Shown here piece by piece: positions 1 through 11,965 of a stretch of 64,000 bases of DNA. A program made the position numbers and the translations under genes. The notes under the pieces were generated by a model that worked only from the letters and a program-made list of their open reading frames with translations, had not been told where the DNA came from and ran no database searches. This stretch comes from Cervus elaphus (lineage: Eukaryota > Chordata > Mammalia > Artiodactyla > Cervidae): assembly GCF_910594005.1 (NCBI RefSeq), contig NC_057816.1, positions 39,485,797 through 39,549,796 on the forward strand, written 5' to 3'. Position 1 is the stretch's first letter. Each line of letters starts with the position of its first letter.

Positions 1-629
1 CTATTATAAATAAAAATGCTTAAATTAGCATTCTTATGCATAAATATTTGCTCTTAACATTAATTCCTATGGTATTTGTTGGATAAGAGACTTAAGGTAT
101 TTTTAAGTTTTTGATTTATATATAACCAGAATGTTGAACTTATTTTCATTCCCACCATCATGAAAATTGTTTATGTTTTAATATGTTTTCACTCTTGGAT
201 CCTTTTATTTTCATAATTTTTGAAAAATACAATTATTAAATATGTATTTATTAAACTTTTTTGAAATCACCAATTAATATTTTTATTTTTATAAATTCAC
301 TATTCATGACTTCATCTCAAGTATGCATCAGTGTGGCTTTCCTCTTCTCACTGAATAGCTCTCACATCTTTTAGAGTATATCTCCAGAAAAGCAGTTTTA
401 ATGATGGTGTTCATTTAATGTAACTATACCCTATTACTAAATTTAATGTTAATATAGTTAGTATTTTAAAAAAACTCCAGGAAGTAAAATATAGTATGCA
501 GTTTTTGATAGACTTTTTAAAAAATAGTGTAAGGGAGAATATCTTTAACTTAACACAGATTTTGGTTGATTGGTTGGTTTTGCATTGTTTTCTTTTGTTT
601 ATATCTATAATGAAGGTCAAAGTGTTTCA
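1..629. other. AT-rich unassigned sequence
   Basis: This stretch is strongly AT-rich with many short A and T runs. The open frames in it are short, overlap on both strands and look like chance. I recognise no repeat family or exon here. Confidence 0.5.
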
Positions 630-885
630 GAGGTGGTATAATAGCTGGTATGAAAGCAGATTACATTGGTCAAATCCTCACTCACCACTCACTAGGGGGC
701 TGATCTTAAGATAATTTACTTAACCTTTATCTTATTTTCCTTTTCTATAAAATGGGAACAATAATATCTGCATCATATCATTATAGAGAGAATGAGTTAA
801 CGCAAAGTGCTTATAGTAGTAGGAGGCACATAGTAACCACTTGATAAATGTTAGCTAATTATAAACAGTATAGCATTATTATTGT
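630..885 (+). repeat. MIR SINE, nearly complete
   Basis: The copy follows the MIR order on the plus strand: a diverged tRNA-like head, the core with 'tttacttaacctttat' and 'tctataaaatggga', then 'cacatagtaaccac' and 'gataaatgttagcta' near the 3' end. Divergence is high, as expected for a pre-eutherian SINE. Confidence 0.85.
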
Positions 886-924
886 TATTTATTGGGAGGC
901 AACCTAGCAGAGTACTTTAATATT

Positions 925-1105
925 ACTGGTATTTTTCTCAGTTTATAGAATTTGAGAAAGTTGCTAAACTATTCGCATCTTTCATTTTTCTCTTCTAAAA
1001 TATGAAGATAAAAAGACTATCTTCCTCATTAGGTTTGTATGTAAATTATATACATCATTTAAAATAGTACTTAAAACATAGCTCACTATAGGATTCAAAA
1101 AACAT
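925..1105 (+). repeat. MIR-like fragment
   Basis: A second, more diverged plus-strand MIR appears to follow the first, with 'gaaagttgctaaact', 'cttctaaaatatgaaga' and 'agtacttaaaacatag' in MIR order. The match is weaker than for the copy just upstream. Confidence 0.55.
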
Positions 1106-1259
1106 GAGCTAGGATTACTACCTATTAAACTTGTTTCTTATTTTCTTTGTGTCATTACCATTTTACACAATAGATTTCCTAATAGTAACTCCAATTGCAT
1201 TTGCAGAATAAATCTTCCTTGGTGTTTTTTACAATTTACTTTTCCTCCCAGCTTTATTG

Positions 1260-1368
1260 CCTGGAGAAGGGAAAGGCTACCCACTCCAGTATTCTGGTCT
1301 GGAGAATTCCATGGACTGTATAGTCCATGGGGCTGCAAAGAGTCAGACACAACTGAGTGACTTTCACA
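1260..1368 (+). mobile_element. Headless Bov-A type SINE
   Basis: Only the BovB-derived body is present ('cactccagtattctgg' to 'gactgagtgact'-like tail); the tRNA-like head is absent. It is bounded by a perfect 12-bp TSD, ccagctttattg, at 1248-1259 and 1369-1380, so this is a genuine 5'-truncated insertion into the old L1 3' end. Confidence 0.92.
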
Positions 1369-1702
1369 CCAGCTTTATTGAGATATTACTAACAGATAAT
1401 ATATGTAAGTTTAAGATGTACAATGTCATGATTTGATACACAAAGTGACTATGACGGTAAGGTTAGTTAACACCTTCATTCCCTCACGTAACTACCATTT
1501 GCATGTGTGGTGAAACATTCAAGATAGTATAGTATTATTAATTACAGTCATCAGGCTGCACATTAGCTCTCCAAGATTTATCATCCAGTAATTAGAACCG
1601 TGTACCCTTTCACCAACATCTCATTTTCCCTACCCTTCAGCCTTCAACAACCACCATTATGCTCTCTACCTCTGAGTTCAGCTCTTTTAGATTTCACGTA
1701 CA

Positions 1703-1900
1703 ATCTGGTGGCTCAGATGGTAAAGAATCTGCCTGCAACGCAGGAGACGGGAGTTTGGTCCCTGGGTCAGGAAGATCCCCTGGGGGAGGAAATGGCAGCA
1801 CACTCCAGTATTCTTGCCTGGAAAATCCCGTGGACAGAGGAGCCTGGAGAGCTACAGTCCATGGGGTTGCAAAGTGTCAGACATGATTGAGTGACTAACA
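1703..1900 (+). mobile_element. Bov-tA SINE
   Basis: A tRNA-like head ('gtggctcagatggtaaag', 'ctgcctgcaacgcagg') is followed by the BovB-derived body ending 'gagtgactaaca'. The TSD cacgtaca occurs at 1695-1702 and 1901-1908. Removing the SINE restores the old L1 3' UTR. Confidence 0.93.
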
Positions 1901-2143
1901 CACGTACACATAAGTGAGAGCAACAGGATTTGTCTTTTTCTGTCTGACTTATTTCATAGAATCATTCCCTCAAGCTCCATTGGTATTGTCACAAAAGGCA
2001 GGATTTCCTTCTTTCTTATAGTGAATAATATTTCAATATATATCCTCTCTATTGATATACACTTAGGTGGTCTTGGATACTGTGAATAAAGTTGCAATGA
2101 ACATAGAAATGCAAATATCTCTTTAAGACACTGTTTCCTCTTC

Positions 2144-4581
2144 ACAGTTAACATCATATTCAATGGTGAAAAGCTGAAAGAATTCCCTCTGAAATCAGGA
2201 ACAAGACAAGGATGCCCACTCCTACCACATTTATTCAACATAGTTTTGGAAGTCCTAGCAACAGCAATCAGAGAAGAAAAAGAAAAAGAAAATTAAATTA
2301 GAAAGGAAGAAAACTGTCAATGTTTGTAGATGGCATGATACTATACATAGAAAATCCTAAAGACACTAGCAGAACACTACTAGAGCTCATTAATAAATTC
2401 AGTAAAGTGGCAGAATAAAAATTAATACACAGAAATCTTTGGCATTTTTATACACTTATAACAAGATATAAGAAAGAGAAGTTAAGGAAACAGTCCCATT
2501 TATCCTTGCATCAAAAAGAATAAAATACCTAAGAACAAACCTATCCGGGAGGCAAAAGATTTGTACTCTGAAAACTATAATACCCTGACGAATAATCTGA
2601 AGACAACAAAGATGGAAAAATATACTGTGTTCCTGGATTAGAAGAATCAATATTCTTTAAATGATCTTACTACCCAAGGCAATCTACAGGGATTGCACTG
2701 CAGTTCAATGCATCCTTATCAAATTACCACTGGCATTTTTCACAGGACTAGAACAAAAATTTAACATTTGTATGGAAACACAAAGATCCTGAATAGCCAA
2801 AACAATCTTGAGAAGGAAGAACAAAACTGGAAGAATCACACTCCCTAACTTCAGACTATACTACTACCATAATCAAAACAGAATGGTACTGGCACAAAAA
2901 CAGACACCTAACTCAACAGAACAGGACAGAAACTTGAAAAATACACCCACATGCTTATGACAAATTAACCTATGACAAAGGAGGCAAGAAAGTACAGTGA
3001 AGAAAATACAGTCTCTTCAATACGTGGTGCTGGGAAAATTAGACAGCTACATAGAAAAGAATAAAATTAGAACATTCTCTAATATTATATACAAAAATAA
3101 AGTCAAAATGAATTCAAGACTTAAATGTAAGACCAGATACTATAAAACTCCAGAGGGAAAAATGGGCAGAATACTATTTTACATGAATCACAGCAGTATT
3201 TTTTGGATATATCTAACAAAAGCAAAATAAATGAATGGGACCTAATTAAACTTAAAAGCTTTTGCACAGCAAATGAAACTATAAACAAAATAAAAAACCT
3301 AAAGAACAGGAGAAAAATATATTGCAAATGATGCAACCAACAAGGGATTAATATCCAAAACATACAAATAGTTCATATAGTTCAATAAAAAAAAAAAATT
3401 TTTTTTAAATGGGCAGAAGAGCTAAATAGACATTTTTCCAAAGAAAACACACAGATGGCCAACAGGCACACAAAAAGATGTTCAACATCACTAATTTTAA
3501 GAGAACTGCAAATCAAAACTACAGTGAGTATCAACTTACATCAGTCAGACTGGCCATCATTTAAAAGTCTACAAATAATAAATGCTGGAGAGAGTATGAA
3601 GAAAAGGGAAACCTCTTACATTGTTGGTGGGAATGTGAATTGGTGGTGTAGCCACTATGAAGAATAATATGGAGGTTCTTTGAAAAAATTAAAAATAGAC
3701 TAAAAAAAAAAAAAAAGATACCAAATGATCCAGCAATCCCACTCCTGGGCACATATCCAGAAAAAACAAAAACTCTAATTCAAAAAGATATACGCACCCC
3801 AATGTTCACTGCAGCACTATTTATAATAGCTAAGACATGGAAGTAACCTAAGATGCGGCATATATATATGTGTGTGTATATTTGTATTTATACACATACA
3901 TACAATATAATACTACTCAGCCATAAAAAAAAGAATGAAATAATGCCATTTGCAGAAATATGGATGGATCCAGAAATTATCATACTAAATGAAGTAAGTC
4001 ACACAGAGAAAGACAAATTATTATATATCACTTACTGTGGAATCTAAAAGAAAAATGATACAGATTAACTTATTTACAGTACAGGAGACGCTCAGACATA
4101 CAAAACAAACTCATGGTTACCAAAAGGGAAAGGTGGGGATAAATTATAAATTTGGGATTAAGAGACACACTATTGTATATAAGAGAGATATATCTTACAC
4201 ATCAACAAGGGATGATACTGTATAGCACAGGGAACTATATTCAGTATCTTATAATAACTTATAACGGAAAAGAATCTGGTAAATTATACACACACACACA
4301 CGTATGTGAGAGAGATGAGATGAGCAAAACTGCACAGGCTGTGTGTAAAGGACATGTGTGCATACTCATTCACTAAGTCATATCCAACTCTTTTGTAATT
4401 CCATGGACTGTAGCCCTCCTAGCTCCTCTGTCCATGGGACTTCCCAGGCAAGAATACTGGAGTGGGTTGCCATTTCCTCCTCCATATATAAATATATATA
4501 TATTTATGAATCACTTTGCTGTATACCTGAAACTAACACAACACTGTAAATGAACTATAGTTCAAAAACTAAAAAAAAAAA
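2144..4581 (+). mobile_element. 5'-truncated LINE-1 inserted into the older L1
   Basis: A plus-strand L1 begins inside the RT domain (protein-level motif GTRQGCP at about 2200) and runs through the ORF2 C-terminus and 3' UTR to an A-tail at 4571-4581. The minus-strand old L1 stops at 2143 and resumes at 4582 at the same internal point. The flanks 2131-2143 and 4582-4595 both align to that point, consistent with a diverged TSD of about 13 bp. The catalytic block reads FVDGM where active L1 has FADDM, and several stops are present. A BovA fragment lies at 4362-4483. Confidence 0.88.
4362..4483 (-). mobile_element. Bov-A SINE fragment
   Basis: The minus-strand Bov-A signature 'ccatggactgtagccc', 'ctctgtccatggga' and 'caagaatactggagtggg' lies in the L1 3' UTR. 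It is cut off before the tRNA-like part. No clean TSD was found, because the flanks are low-complexity TA/CA sequence. Confidence 0.85.
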
Positions 4582-5209
4582 GTGTTTTCATTTTCTTGGG
4601 ATATATACCCAAAAGTGGGAGTACTAAATCCAATGGTAGTTCTATCTCTTAACTGTTTGAGGAGCCTTCATACTGTTTTCCATATTGACTGTACCAATTT
4701 GCATCCCCACCAACAAAAACAGTGCACAGCCATTCCCTTTTTCTCCACAGCCTCATTAATCACTAACTGTCTCCTGTCTTTCTGATAATAGGTGTGAGGT
4801 AATATCTCATTGTGATTTTTACTTGCATCTCTACAATGATTCGTAAGTCAAGTACATTTTCATGTACCTGTTGTCTAGCTATATGTCTCTTTTGGAAAAC
4901 TATTCAAGTCCTTTGTCCATATTTTAATTGTATTGTTTGGTTTTTATCCTATGGAGCTGTATGATTTCCTCATATATTTTGGATACTAACCTCTTATGTG
5001 AAATACTGTTTGCAAATCTTTTCTCCCATTCCACAGTATGCCTTTTCATTTTGCTTATTGTTCCCTTTGCTGTGTGGGAAATTTTTACCTTGATATAGTC
5101 CTACCTGTTTATTTCTTCTTGTGCCCCCTGCACCTTTTTTGTCATATCCAAGAAATCTTTACCAAGACCAATCAAGAAAACTTTCCCCTATGATTCCTTC
5201 CTAGTAAGG

Positions 5210-5330
5210 AAGTTTGCTGCTGGAGTCCATGCTTTCAGATATTATCAGACTGCCTACCCAGTTCCTTGAGGCGTATAGGTAAGTTGTTTATTTTAGACCT
5301 TTCCTTTTTCTTAATCTAAGCATATATCAC
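5210..5330. repeat. Composite patch copied from elsewhere in the same L1
   Basis: Three abutting pieces replace about 0.9 kb of L1 ORF2. Bases 5210-5231 match 9623-9644 directly (21/22). Bases 5232-5260 match the reverse complement of 9593-9621 (27/29). Bases 5260-5330 match 7051-7121 directly (69/71). The joins show 1-3 bp of shared sequence. L1 order resumes on both sides. Confidence 0.85.
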
Positions 5331-5590
5331 CTATTACCTATAACAGTTTTTTGTAAGAGTCATTAGGATTTTCTATATAAATTCTTTCCAATTTGATTGC
5401 TTTATATTTCTTTTTCTTTCCTATTTACTCTGGCTAAAACTTCCATCTTGTGTTGAATATGAATGGTCAGTGTAGGCACCCTTGACTTTTTGTGATCTTA
5501 GTAGAAAAAGTTTTAAACTTTAACGGTTGAATTCGTTGTGTGCCATAGGTTTGTCATACATAGCCTTTATTATGTTGAGGTGCATACCTT

Positions 5591-6183
5591 ATTTTGGGGG
5601 CTCCAAAATTACTGCAGATGGTGACTGCAGCCATGAAATTAAAAGACGTCTGCTCCTTGGAAGAAAAGTTATGACCAACCTAGACAGCATATTAAAAAGC
5701 AGAGACATTACTTTGCCAACAAAGGTCCATCTAGTCAAAGCTATCTTTTTTCCAGCAGTCACGTATGGATGTGAGAGTTGGACTATAAAGAAATGTGAGC
5801 ACTGAAGAATTGATGCTTTTGAACTGTGGTGTTGGAGAAGACTCTTGAGACTCCCTTGGACTGCAAGGAGATCCAACTAGTCCATCCTAAAGGAACTCAG
5901 TCCTGAATATTCATTGGAAGGACTGATGCTGAAACTCCAATACTTTGGTTACCTGATGTGAAGAACTGACTCATTTGAAAAGACCCTGATGCTGGGAAAG
6001 ATTGAAGGCAGGAGAAGAAGGGGACGACAGAGGATGAGATGGTTGGATGGGATCACCGACTCAATGAACAAGAGTTTGAGTAAATTCCGGGAGTTGGTGA
6101 GGGATAGAGAGGCCTAGTGTGCTGCAGTCCATGAAGTCGCAAAGATTCGGATACAACTGAGCGACTGAACTGAACTGAACTGA
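5591..6183 (+). mobile_element. BovB LINE, 3' part
   Basis: The plus-strand BovB 3' end encodes the diverged C-terminal segment of the BovB polyprotein (RRLLLGRKVMTNLDSILKS, VTYGCESWTIKK) and ends in the family's tgaac-type tail. The flanks share 'catacctt' at 5583-5590 and 6184-6191. A stop follows the KKCEH segment, so it is non-coding. Confidence 0.93.
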
Positions 6184-9100
6184 CATACCTTCTATATCCA
6201 GTGTGTTGACAGTTCTTATCAGTTCTTATGAAAGGATATTGAATTCTGCCAAATGATTTTTCCACATCTATTGAAATAATCATGATTTTATCCTTCATTT
6301 TGTTAATGTTGTATATCACATTTACTGATTTGCATATGTTGAATCATCCTTGCAACGCAGGGATAAATCCAACTTGATCATGATGTATGATCATTTCAAT
6401 ATACTATTGAATTCAGCTTGTTAGTATTTGTTTTTGAGAATTTTTGCATCTATATTCATCAAGAATACTAGCTTGTAAATAGTTTTATTTTCTCATGTCC
6501 TTACGTGGTTCTGGTGTCAGGTTAATGCTGTCCTTATAAAATTAGTCTGGGAGTTATCACTTCTCTTTAATTTTTTGGAAGAGCTTAAGAAGGAGTGGCG
6601 CTAATTCTTCTTTAAATGTTTAGTAGAACTCACTAGGTCACGATTGGTCTGGGATTTTCTTTGTTGGAGATTTTTTTTCTCTTACTAGTAATTGGTCTGT
6701 TCAGATTTTCTATTTGTTCATGATTGCATCTTGGCAAGTTGTACATTTCTAGGCATTTATTAATTTCTTCCAGGTCATTCCAGTTTTGTGGCACATAACT
6801 GTTCATAGCAGCCTCATGAACCATTGTATTTCTGCTGTATCAACTATAATGTCTCCTCTTTCCTTTCTGATTTTGAGTCCTCTCTTTGCTTTTCTTAGTC
6901 TAACTGAGAGTTTCCCAATACTGTTTATCTTTTCCAAAAAACAGCTCTTAGATCTATTGATCTTTTTCCTTTCTCCATTACATTTATTTCAGGTCTGATC
7001 TTTGTAATTTCCTTCTCTTGCTAACTGTGGACTTACTTTGTTCTTTCTTCAGTTCCTTGAGGCGTATAGGTAAATTGCTTATTTTAGACCTTTCCTTTTT
7101 CTTAATCTAAGCATATATCACTAAATGCTTCACTCTTAGAACTGCTTTTCTAATTCCCATAAGTTTTGGTACGTTGTATTTCTATTTTCTTTTGTTTCAA
7201 GAATTTTTTAATTGCTTTTTTAATTGTTTTGTTGATCCATTGATTATTCAGGAGTGTGTTAATTTCACATATTTGTGAACTTTCCAGTTTTTCCCCTGTT
7301 ACTAATGTCTAATTTTATGAGATTTTGGTTGGAAAATATACTTGGTGTGGTTTCAATTATCATTCATTTGCTAAGGCTTGTTATGTGGCTTAATATACAT
7401 TTATCCCGGAGAATGTTCCCCATAAGTTTGAGAAGAATATATATTCTGCTACTGTTGAATGAACTGTTCTATATATGTCTATTACTTCCATTTGGTCTAA
7501 AACATGGCTTGAGTCTAACATTTCCTTATTGATTTCCTAGTTGAATGGTTTATCCATTGTTGAAATTTGGGTATTGAAATCCCCTGCTATTATTGTATCC
7601 TTGTTTATTTCTCCCTTTAGATCAGTTACCATTTATGCCTAACATTTTTAAGCACTGTAATGCTTGATGAATACATATTTATAATTATATACACTCTTGA
7701 ATTGTCATTATATTAATACCTCTCTGTCTCCTGTTACAGTTTTTGACTTAAACCATTTTGTCTGATGTAAATACAGGTATTCATGCTCTCTTCTGTTTCC
7801 TACTTGCATGGAATATCTTTTCCCATCTCTTCACTTTCAATCTCTGTGTGTCCCTAAAGCTGAAATGAGTCTCTTGTAGACAGCATACAGTTGGGTCTTA
7901 TATTTTAATCCATTCAGCCATTTTATGTTTTTTGATTACAGAATTTAATCCAATTACTGATACATTGAAAGTAATTACTGATATGTAAGGTTGATTAATG
8001 CCATCTTATTCTTTTCTGGTTTTTTGTAGTTACCTTGTTCCTATCTTCCTATTGTGTTGTCTTTTTCTGGGTTGATTTTTTTTTTTTTGTAATTGTATGC
8101 TTTGATTCCCTTGTATTGGAGGTGTGGGGTCTTCTGCTGTCATTTGGAAGTTGTGCTATAGGATTTGTTTTATATTCTGATGAATTTTTGATGCATTTAT
8201 GGGGAGGCAGGCCATCTCCCCATCTTACTCCTCTACCATCTTGAGGACATTTTCTATATCTTGTATATATTATCTATTGAACATTTTTGCTTTGTAAGCC
8301 ATGAGGCTTATTGAATTTATACTAGTTACAATATAATTTCAATCACATACAAAGCTTTATCCTTTTACTCTCTGACAATTTGTTTTAATTATTTACCTTC
8401 TCCTATATTATTTATCAATTTACAAATTATTGTGGCTATAGCTATTTTTAATGCTTTTGCTATTTAATCCTTTATACCAGAGTTAAATGATTACTGTCCC
8501 CACCTTTTCACAATATTAGAATATATTGAATTTGACAATAAATTAACCTTTACCAATGTGATATATTTTCCTGTTTTCTTGCTACTAATTAGCATCCTTT
8601 AATTTTAGCTTGAACAACTCTTTTCAGCATGTCTTGCAAAGCAAGTCTAGATATGACAAACTCTCTCAGCTTTTGTTTGGGAAACTCTATCTCTTGCTCA
8701 ATTCAGAGAGACAACTTTGTTGGGTAAAGTATTCTTGGTTAGCAGGTTTTTTTTTTTCCTTTCAGTACTTTGAATATATCACCTCACTATGTCCTAGCCT
8801 GAAAGATTTCTACTGAGAAATCCTCTGGTGGCCATATGAATATTTCCTTTTATATGAGAATATTTTTTCTCTTGCTGCTTTTAAAATTCTCTCTCTGCCC
8901 TTGATATTAGACAGTTTTATTACAATGTACCTTAGTGAAGACTGTTTGGGGTTGAAATTTGACTGATTAGTTTCATGAACTTGGATATCAAAATCTCTCC
9001 CCAGATTTGGGGATTGTCAGCTATTATTTTTTTTTAATAAGCTCTCTTCATTTTTCTCATTCTCTTATTCTACTGGGACTCAAGTAATATCCCAACTATT

Positions 9101-9579
9101 TCTTTTACCACTATTCCGTATCTTCTCTGATAATATGATTTCAAATAACTTGTCTTTTAGTTCACTAATTTTTTCTTCGGTTTAAGTCTGTTGAAAGCCT
9201 ACATTAAATCCTTCAGTTCTGTCATGATAATCTTCAACTCTTAGATTTCTGCTTTTTTGTTTTAGTGGTTTTTATTTGTTAAACTTCTCACTTTGTTCAT
9301 GCATTTTTTTTTCTAATTTCATTTAGTTGTCCGTGTTTTCTTCTAGTTCACTGAATTTCTTTAAGAGGATTATTCTGAGCTCTTCAGAATAATCAGTCAG
9401 CTCATAAATCTCTATTACTTTAGGTCAATCACTGAAATTTTATTAGTTTGTTTTGGTGATGTCACGTGTCCTTGATTATTCAAGATCCTTGTGGCCTTGT
9501 ATTGATGTCTATGTATTCAAGAATCTCTTCTATTCTGTACAGACTGCCTTCAGCAGGTGAAGTACTTCATCACTCAACT

Positions 9580-11050
9580 TGTCCAGAGATTCTGGGTAGG
9601 CAGTCTGGTAATGTCTGAAAGCAAGTTTGCTGCTGGAGACCATGGGAAGTCCAGTTCTGAGGTGAACTGAAAGCTTGAGATGGTGGTAATCAGCCTACTA
9701 GCAGACCCCACAGACACCCTGGGTTCAAAGTGTCCTGGAGCCTAAGTTTGCATGCATTAATTGGGAGACTGAGGGCACAGTATTCTGCCACAGCCAAGGT
9801 AACCAACCAGCCAGTGCTGGGATGGGTCATGAGTCTGGGTTTGCGGAAGCCCACTAGAATCCTGGAGCTTAAGAAACTGTCTGGAACTGAGAGCCACCTT
9901 GTGTCACTGAGCTGTCTGGGACTGCTGGAGCCAGCCAACACCTCGGATAGATGGGAAGCCTGAGTTCACAGGAGCCCTCTGAAAGTTTGGATCCATTGGA
10001 ACTGCCTATGACACTGAAGCTGGTAGACACCAAAGTCAGCCATGTGGTCATGGTTCACATGGTTCAGTGGTTCATGGGAGTCCACCAGGAGCCTAGTCCT
10101 GTGGTATCTCCCAGGAGCTGCAGGAGCCACCCTGGAAAGCTGGAGCAAACAGGAACCAGGGTGAGCCAGGGGTGTGGACTCATAGGAGCTCATCTTCAGC
10201 CTGCTGTCACTGCCTGGGGCCCCTGCAGCCAGCAGGCACCAGAAGGACACGTGCCTGGTTCCTGGGAGCCCATAGGAGACCAGTGCCATGGGACCTGCCT
10301 CTGGGCTGGGCTGCTCCGGTTTCACTTCAGTTCAGTCGCTCATTCGTGTCCAACTGTTTGTGACCCCATGGCCTGCAGCACGCCAGGCCGCCCTGTCCAT
10401 CACCAACTCCCAGAGTTTACTCAAACTCATGTCCATCGAGTCGGTGATGCCATCCAACAACTCCTCCTCTGTGGTCCCCTCCTCCTCCTGCCTTCAATCT
10501 TTCCCAGCATCAGGGTCTTTTCCAATGAGTTGGGTCTTTGCATCAGGTGACCAAAGTATTGGAGTTTCAGCTTTAGCATCAGTCTTCCAATGAACACCCA
10601 GGACTGATCTCCTTTAGGATGGACTGGTTGGATCTCCTTGCAGTCCAAAGGACTCTCAAGAGTCTTCTCCAACACCACAGTTCAAAATCATCAATTCTTC
10701 AGCGCTCAGCTTTCTTTATAGTCCAACTGTCACATTCATTCATGACTACTGGAAAAACCATAGCTTCCACTAGATGGACCTTTGTTGGCAAAATGATTTC
10801 TCTGCTTTTAATATGCTGTCTAGATTGCTCTGGTTTGGGGAAGGGTTAATGGGTGTGGATCTCTTTCCCATCCCTCTCAGTGTGTTCTTTATTATTTCTG
10901 TGCTTCATCTAGGTGCTATAATCTATTCCTTCACCTAGAATCCTTAGCTCCTATGAAATTATTCCATGTGTAGACAGTTATTCAAAATGATGTTTCTGGG
11001 GGGAGATGAAAGTAGGAATTCCTTTGCTAGCATTTTGTTGACATCTTCGA
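9580..11050 (-). promoter_or_regulatory. 5' UTR of the old L1 (fossil promoter region)
   Basis: This GC-richer part follows ORF1 in the minus-strand L1 order, and in L1 this position holds the internal promoter. It is split by the BovB at 10323-10826. Promoter function is inferred from position only, and no activity is expected. Confidence 0.5.
10323..10826 (-). mobile_element. BovB LINE, 5'-truncated
   Basis: The minus-strand BovB 3' end starts with the tail complement 'cagttcagtcgctc' and is truncated in the last part of the ORF. The TSD gctccggttt/gctctggttt is at 10313-10322 and 10827-10836 (9/10). Reading frames are broken. Confidence 0.94.
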
Positions 11051-11059
11051 TATACTCTT

Positions 11060-11400
11060 GAGTTAAAATTTATTAGTACTTTGTTTAGGATTTTTCATTG
11101 ACATTCACAAGTGAGATTAATCTGTATTTTCTTCTTTTAGTGTTATCTGTGTTCAGTTTAGATATCAGAGTTAAGCTATTTTCTTAAAGCTAGAAAGATA
11201 TCCTGCTATTTCACTCCTTTGGAAATAGGTACTTTTCATGAGAATTACCTGTTTTAGAAAGTTTTAAAGTATTTAATCCTACCTTATTTCATTAAAAAAT
11301 AAATAAAGATAATTCTTTGACAAAATTTTAATTTATTCCAAGGTTATGAGTCTATTCAATTTTTAAATTTCTAATTGGATCATTTTGGCAATTAATATTG
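11060..11400 (-). mobile_element. Old LINE-1 fragment
   Basis: Diverged minus-strand ORF2 sequence is recognisable from 'tttgtttaggatttttc', 'tattttcttcttttagtg' and, further on, 'agtctattcaattttt' in L1 order. It is more diverged than the L1 to its left and overlaps that element in L1 coordinates, so it is probably a separate copy. Confidence 0.6.
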
Positions 11401-11554
11401 TAGAAACAGAAAGTTATAAGCCCATATTTTTTTCAGCTAGAAATTACTTTTAAAAGTTGTTATATTCTTCAGCTAACACAACTGCTTTAAAGAAACAAAA
11501 TACACTAGCCATCACTTCTCATTAAGTTGATGAGGCAAATCTGGTCAGGCCATA

Positions 11555-11965
11555 ATCTTAAAAGACAACCTTTATTCCTCTCTCCTCTGGCACCTTATCC
11601 ATCAGCAAATCCTTTGAAATATTATATATCGCAAATCCAACTACCTCTCGCTATCTCCACTGTTTTCCCAAACTCCAGGCTATCATTATCTAAAGTATTT
11701 CACTGACCTTTTGATAGGTCCTCCTACTTTCTCTCTTACATCTTCTAGTGTAGACTGTAGTGAACAACCTACATCTCTCCATCAGAACAAAGGCCCTCAA
11801 ACCTCCAGCTGCCAGTTTTGTTGACTACGAACAGCTCACATCTGAGTCCCTCCCTAGAAATTGCCCTCAGCTCAAAGAGAGCTCTCTCACTCAGAGTCAC
11901 ATCCCTTCCCTACAGGTATCCAGTATCCAATCAATGTGTGATCTGGTCACCTTCCCTCAATTTAG
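11555..11965 (+). repeat. L2 LINE fragment
   Basis: Diverged plus-strand L2 ORF/3' region. The order 'caaatccaactacctctc', 'ctccactgttttccc', 'aactccaggctatcatt' and 'tctagtgtagactgtag' follows the L2 consensus as I remember it. Confidence 0.65.

Larger units (their letters stand above)
1240..11050 (-). mobile_element. Old, near full-length LINE-1, heavily interrupted
   Basis: Left to right the segments follow an L1 read from 3' end to 5' end on the minus strand. The 3' UTR and ORF2 C-terminus lie at 1240-2143 and 4582-5209, the RT region at about 5331-7500, the ORF2 N-terminal endonuclease region at about 7500-8090, ORF1 and spacer at about 8090-9550, and a GC-richer 5' UTR at about 9580-11050. 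Insertions within it are two SINEs (1260-1368, 1703-1900), an L1 (2144-4581) and two BovB copies (5591-6183, 10323-10826). Removing them leaves about 6 kb. Roughly 0.9 kb of ORF2 between 5209 and 5331 is missing and replaced by a patch. All frames are broken, so it is a fossil. The left end is approximate because a SINE sits at it, and the right end merges with another L1 fragment. Confidence 0.85.

Noticed and set aside
9951..10550. 199-residue frame spanning 9951-10550
   Set aside because: It joins antisense old-L1 5' UTR to antisense BovB across a TSD-marked insertion boundary, so it is an accident of low stop density.
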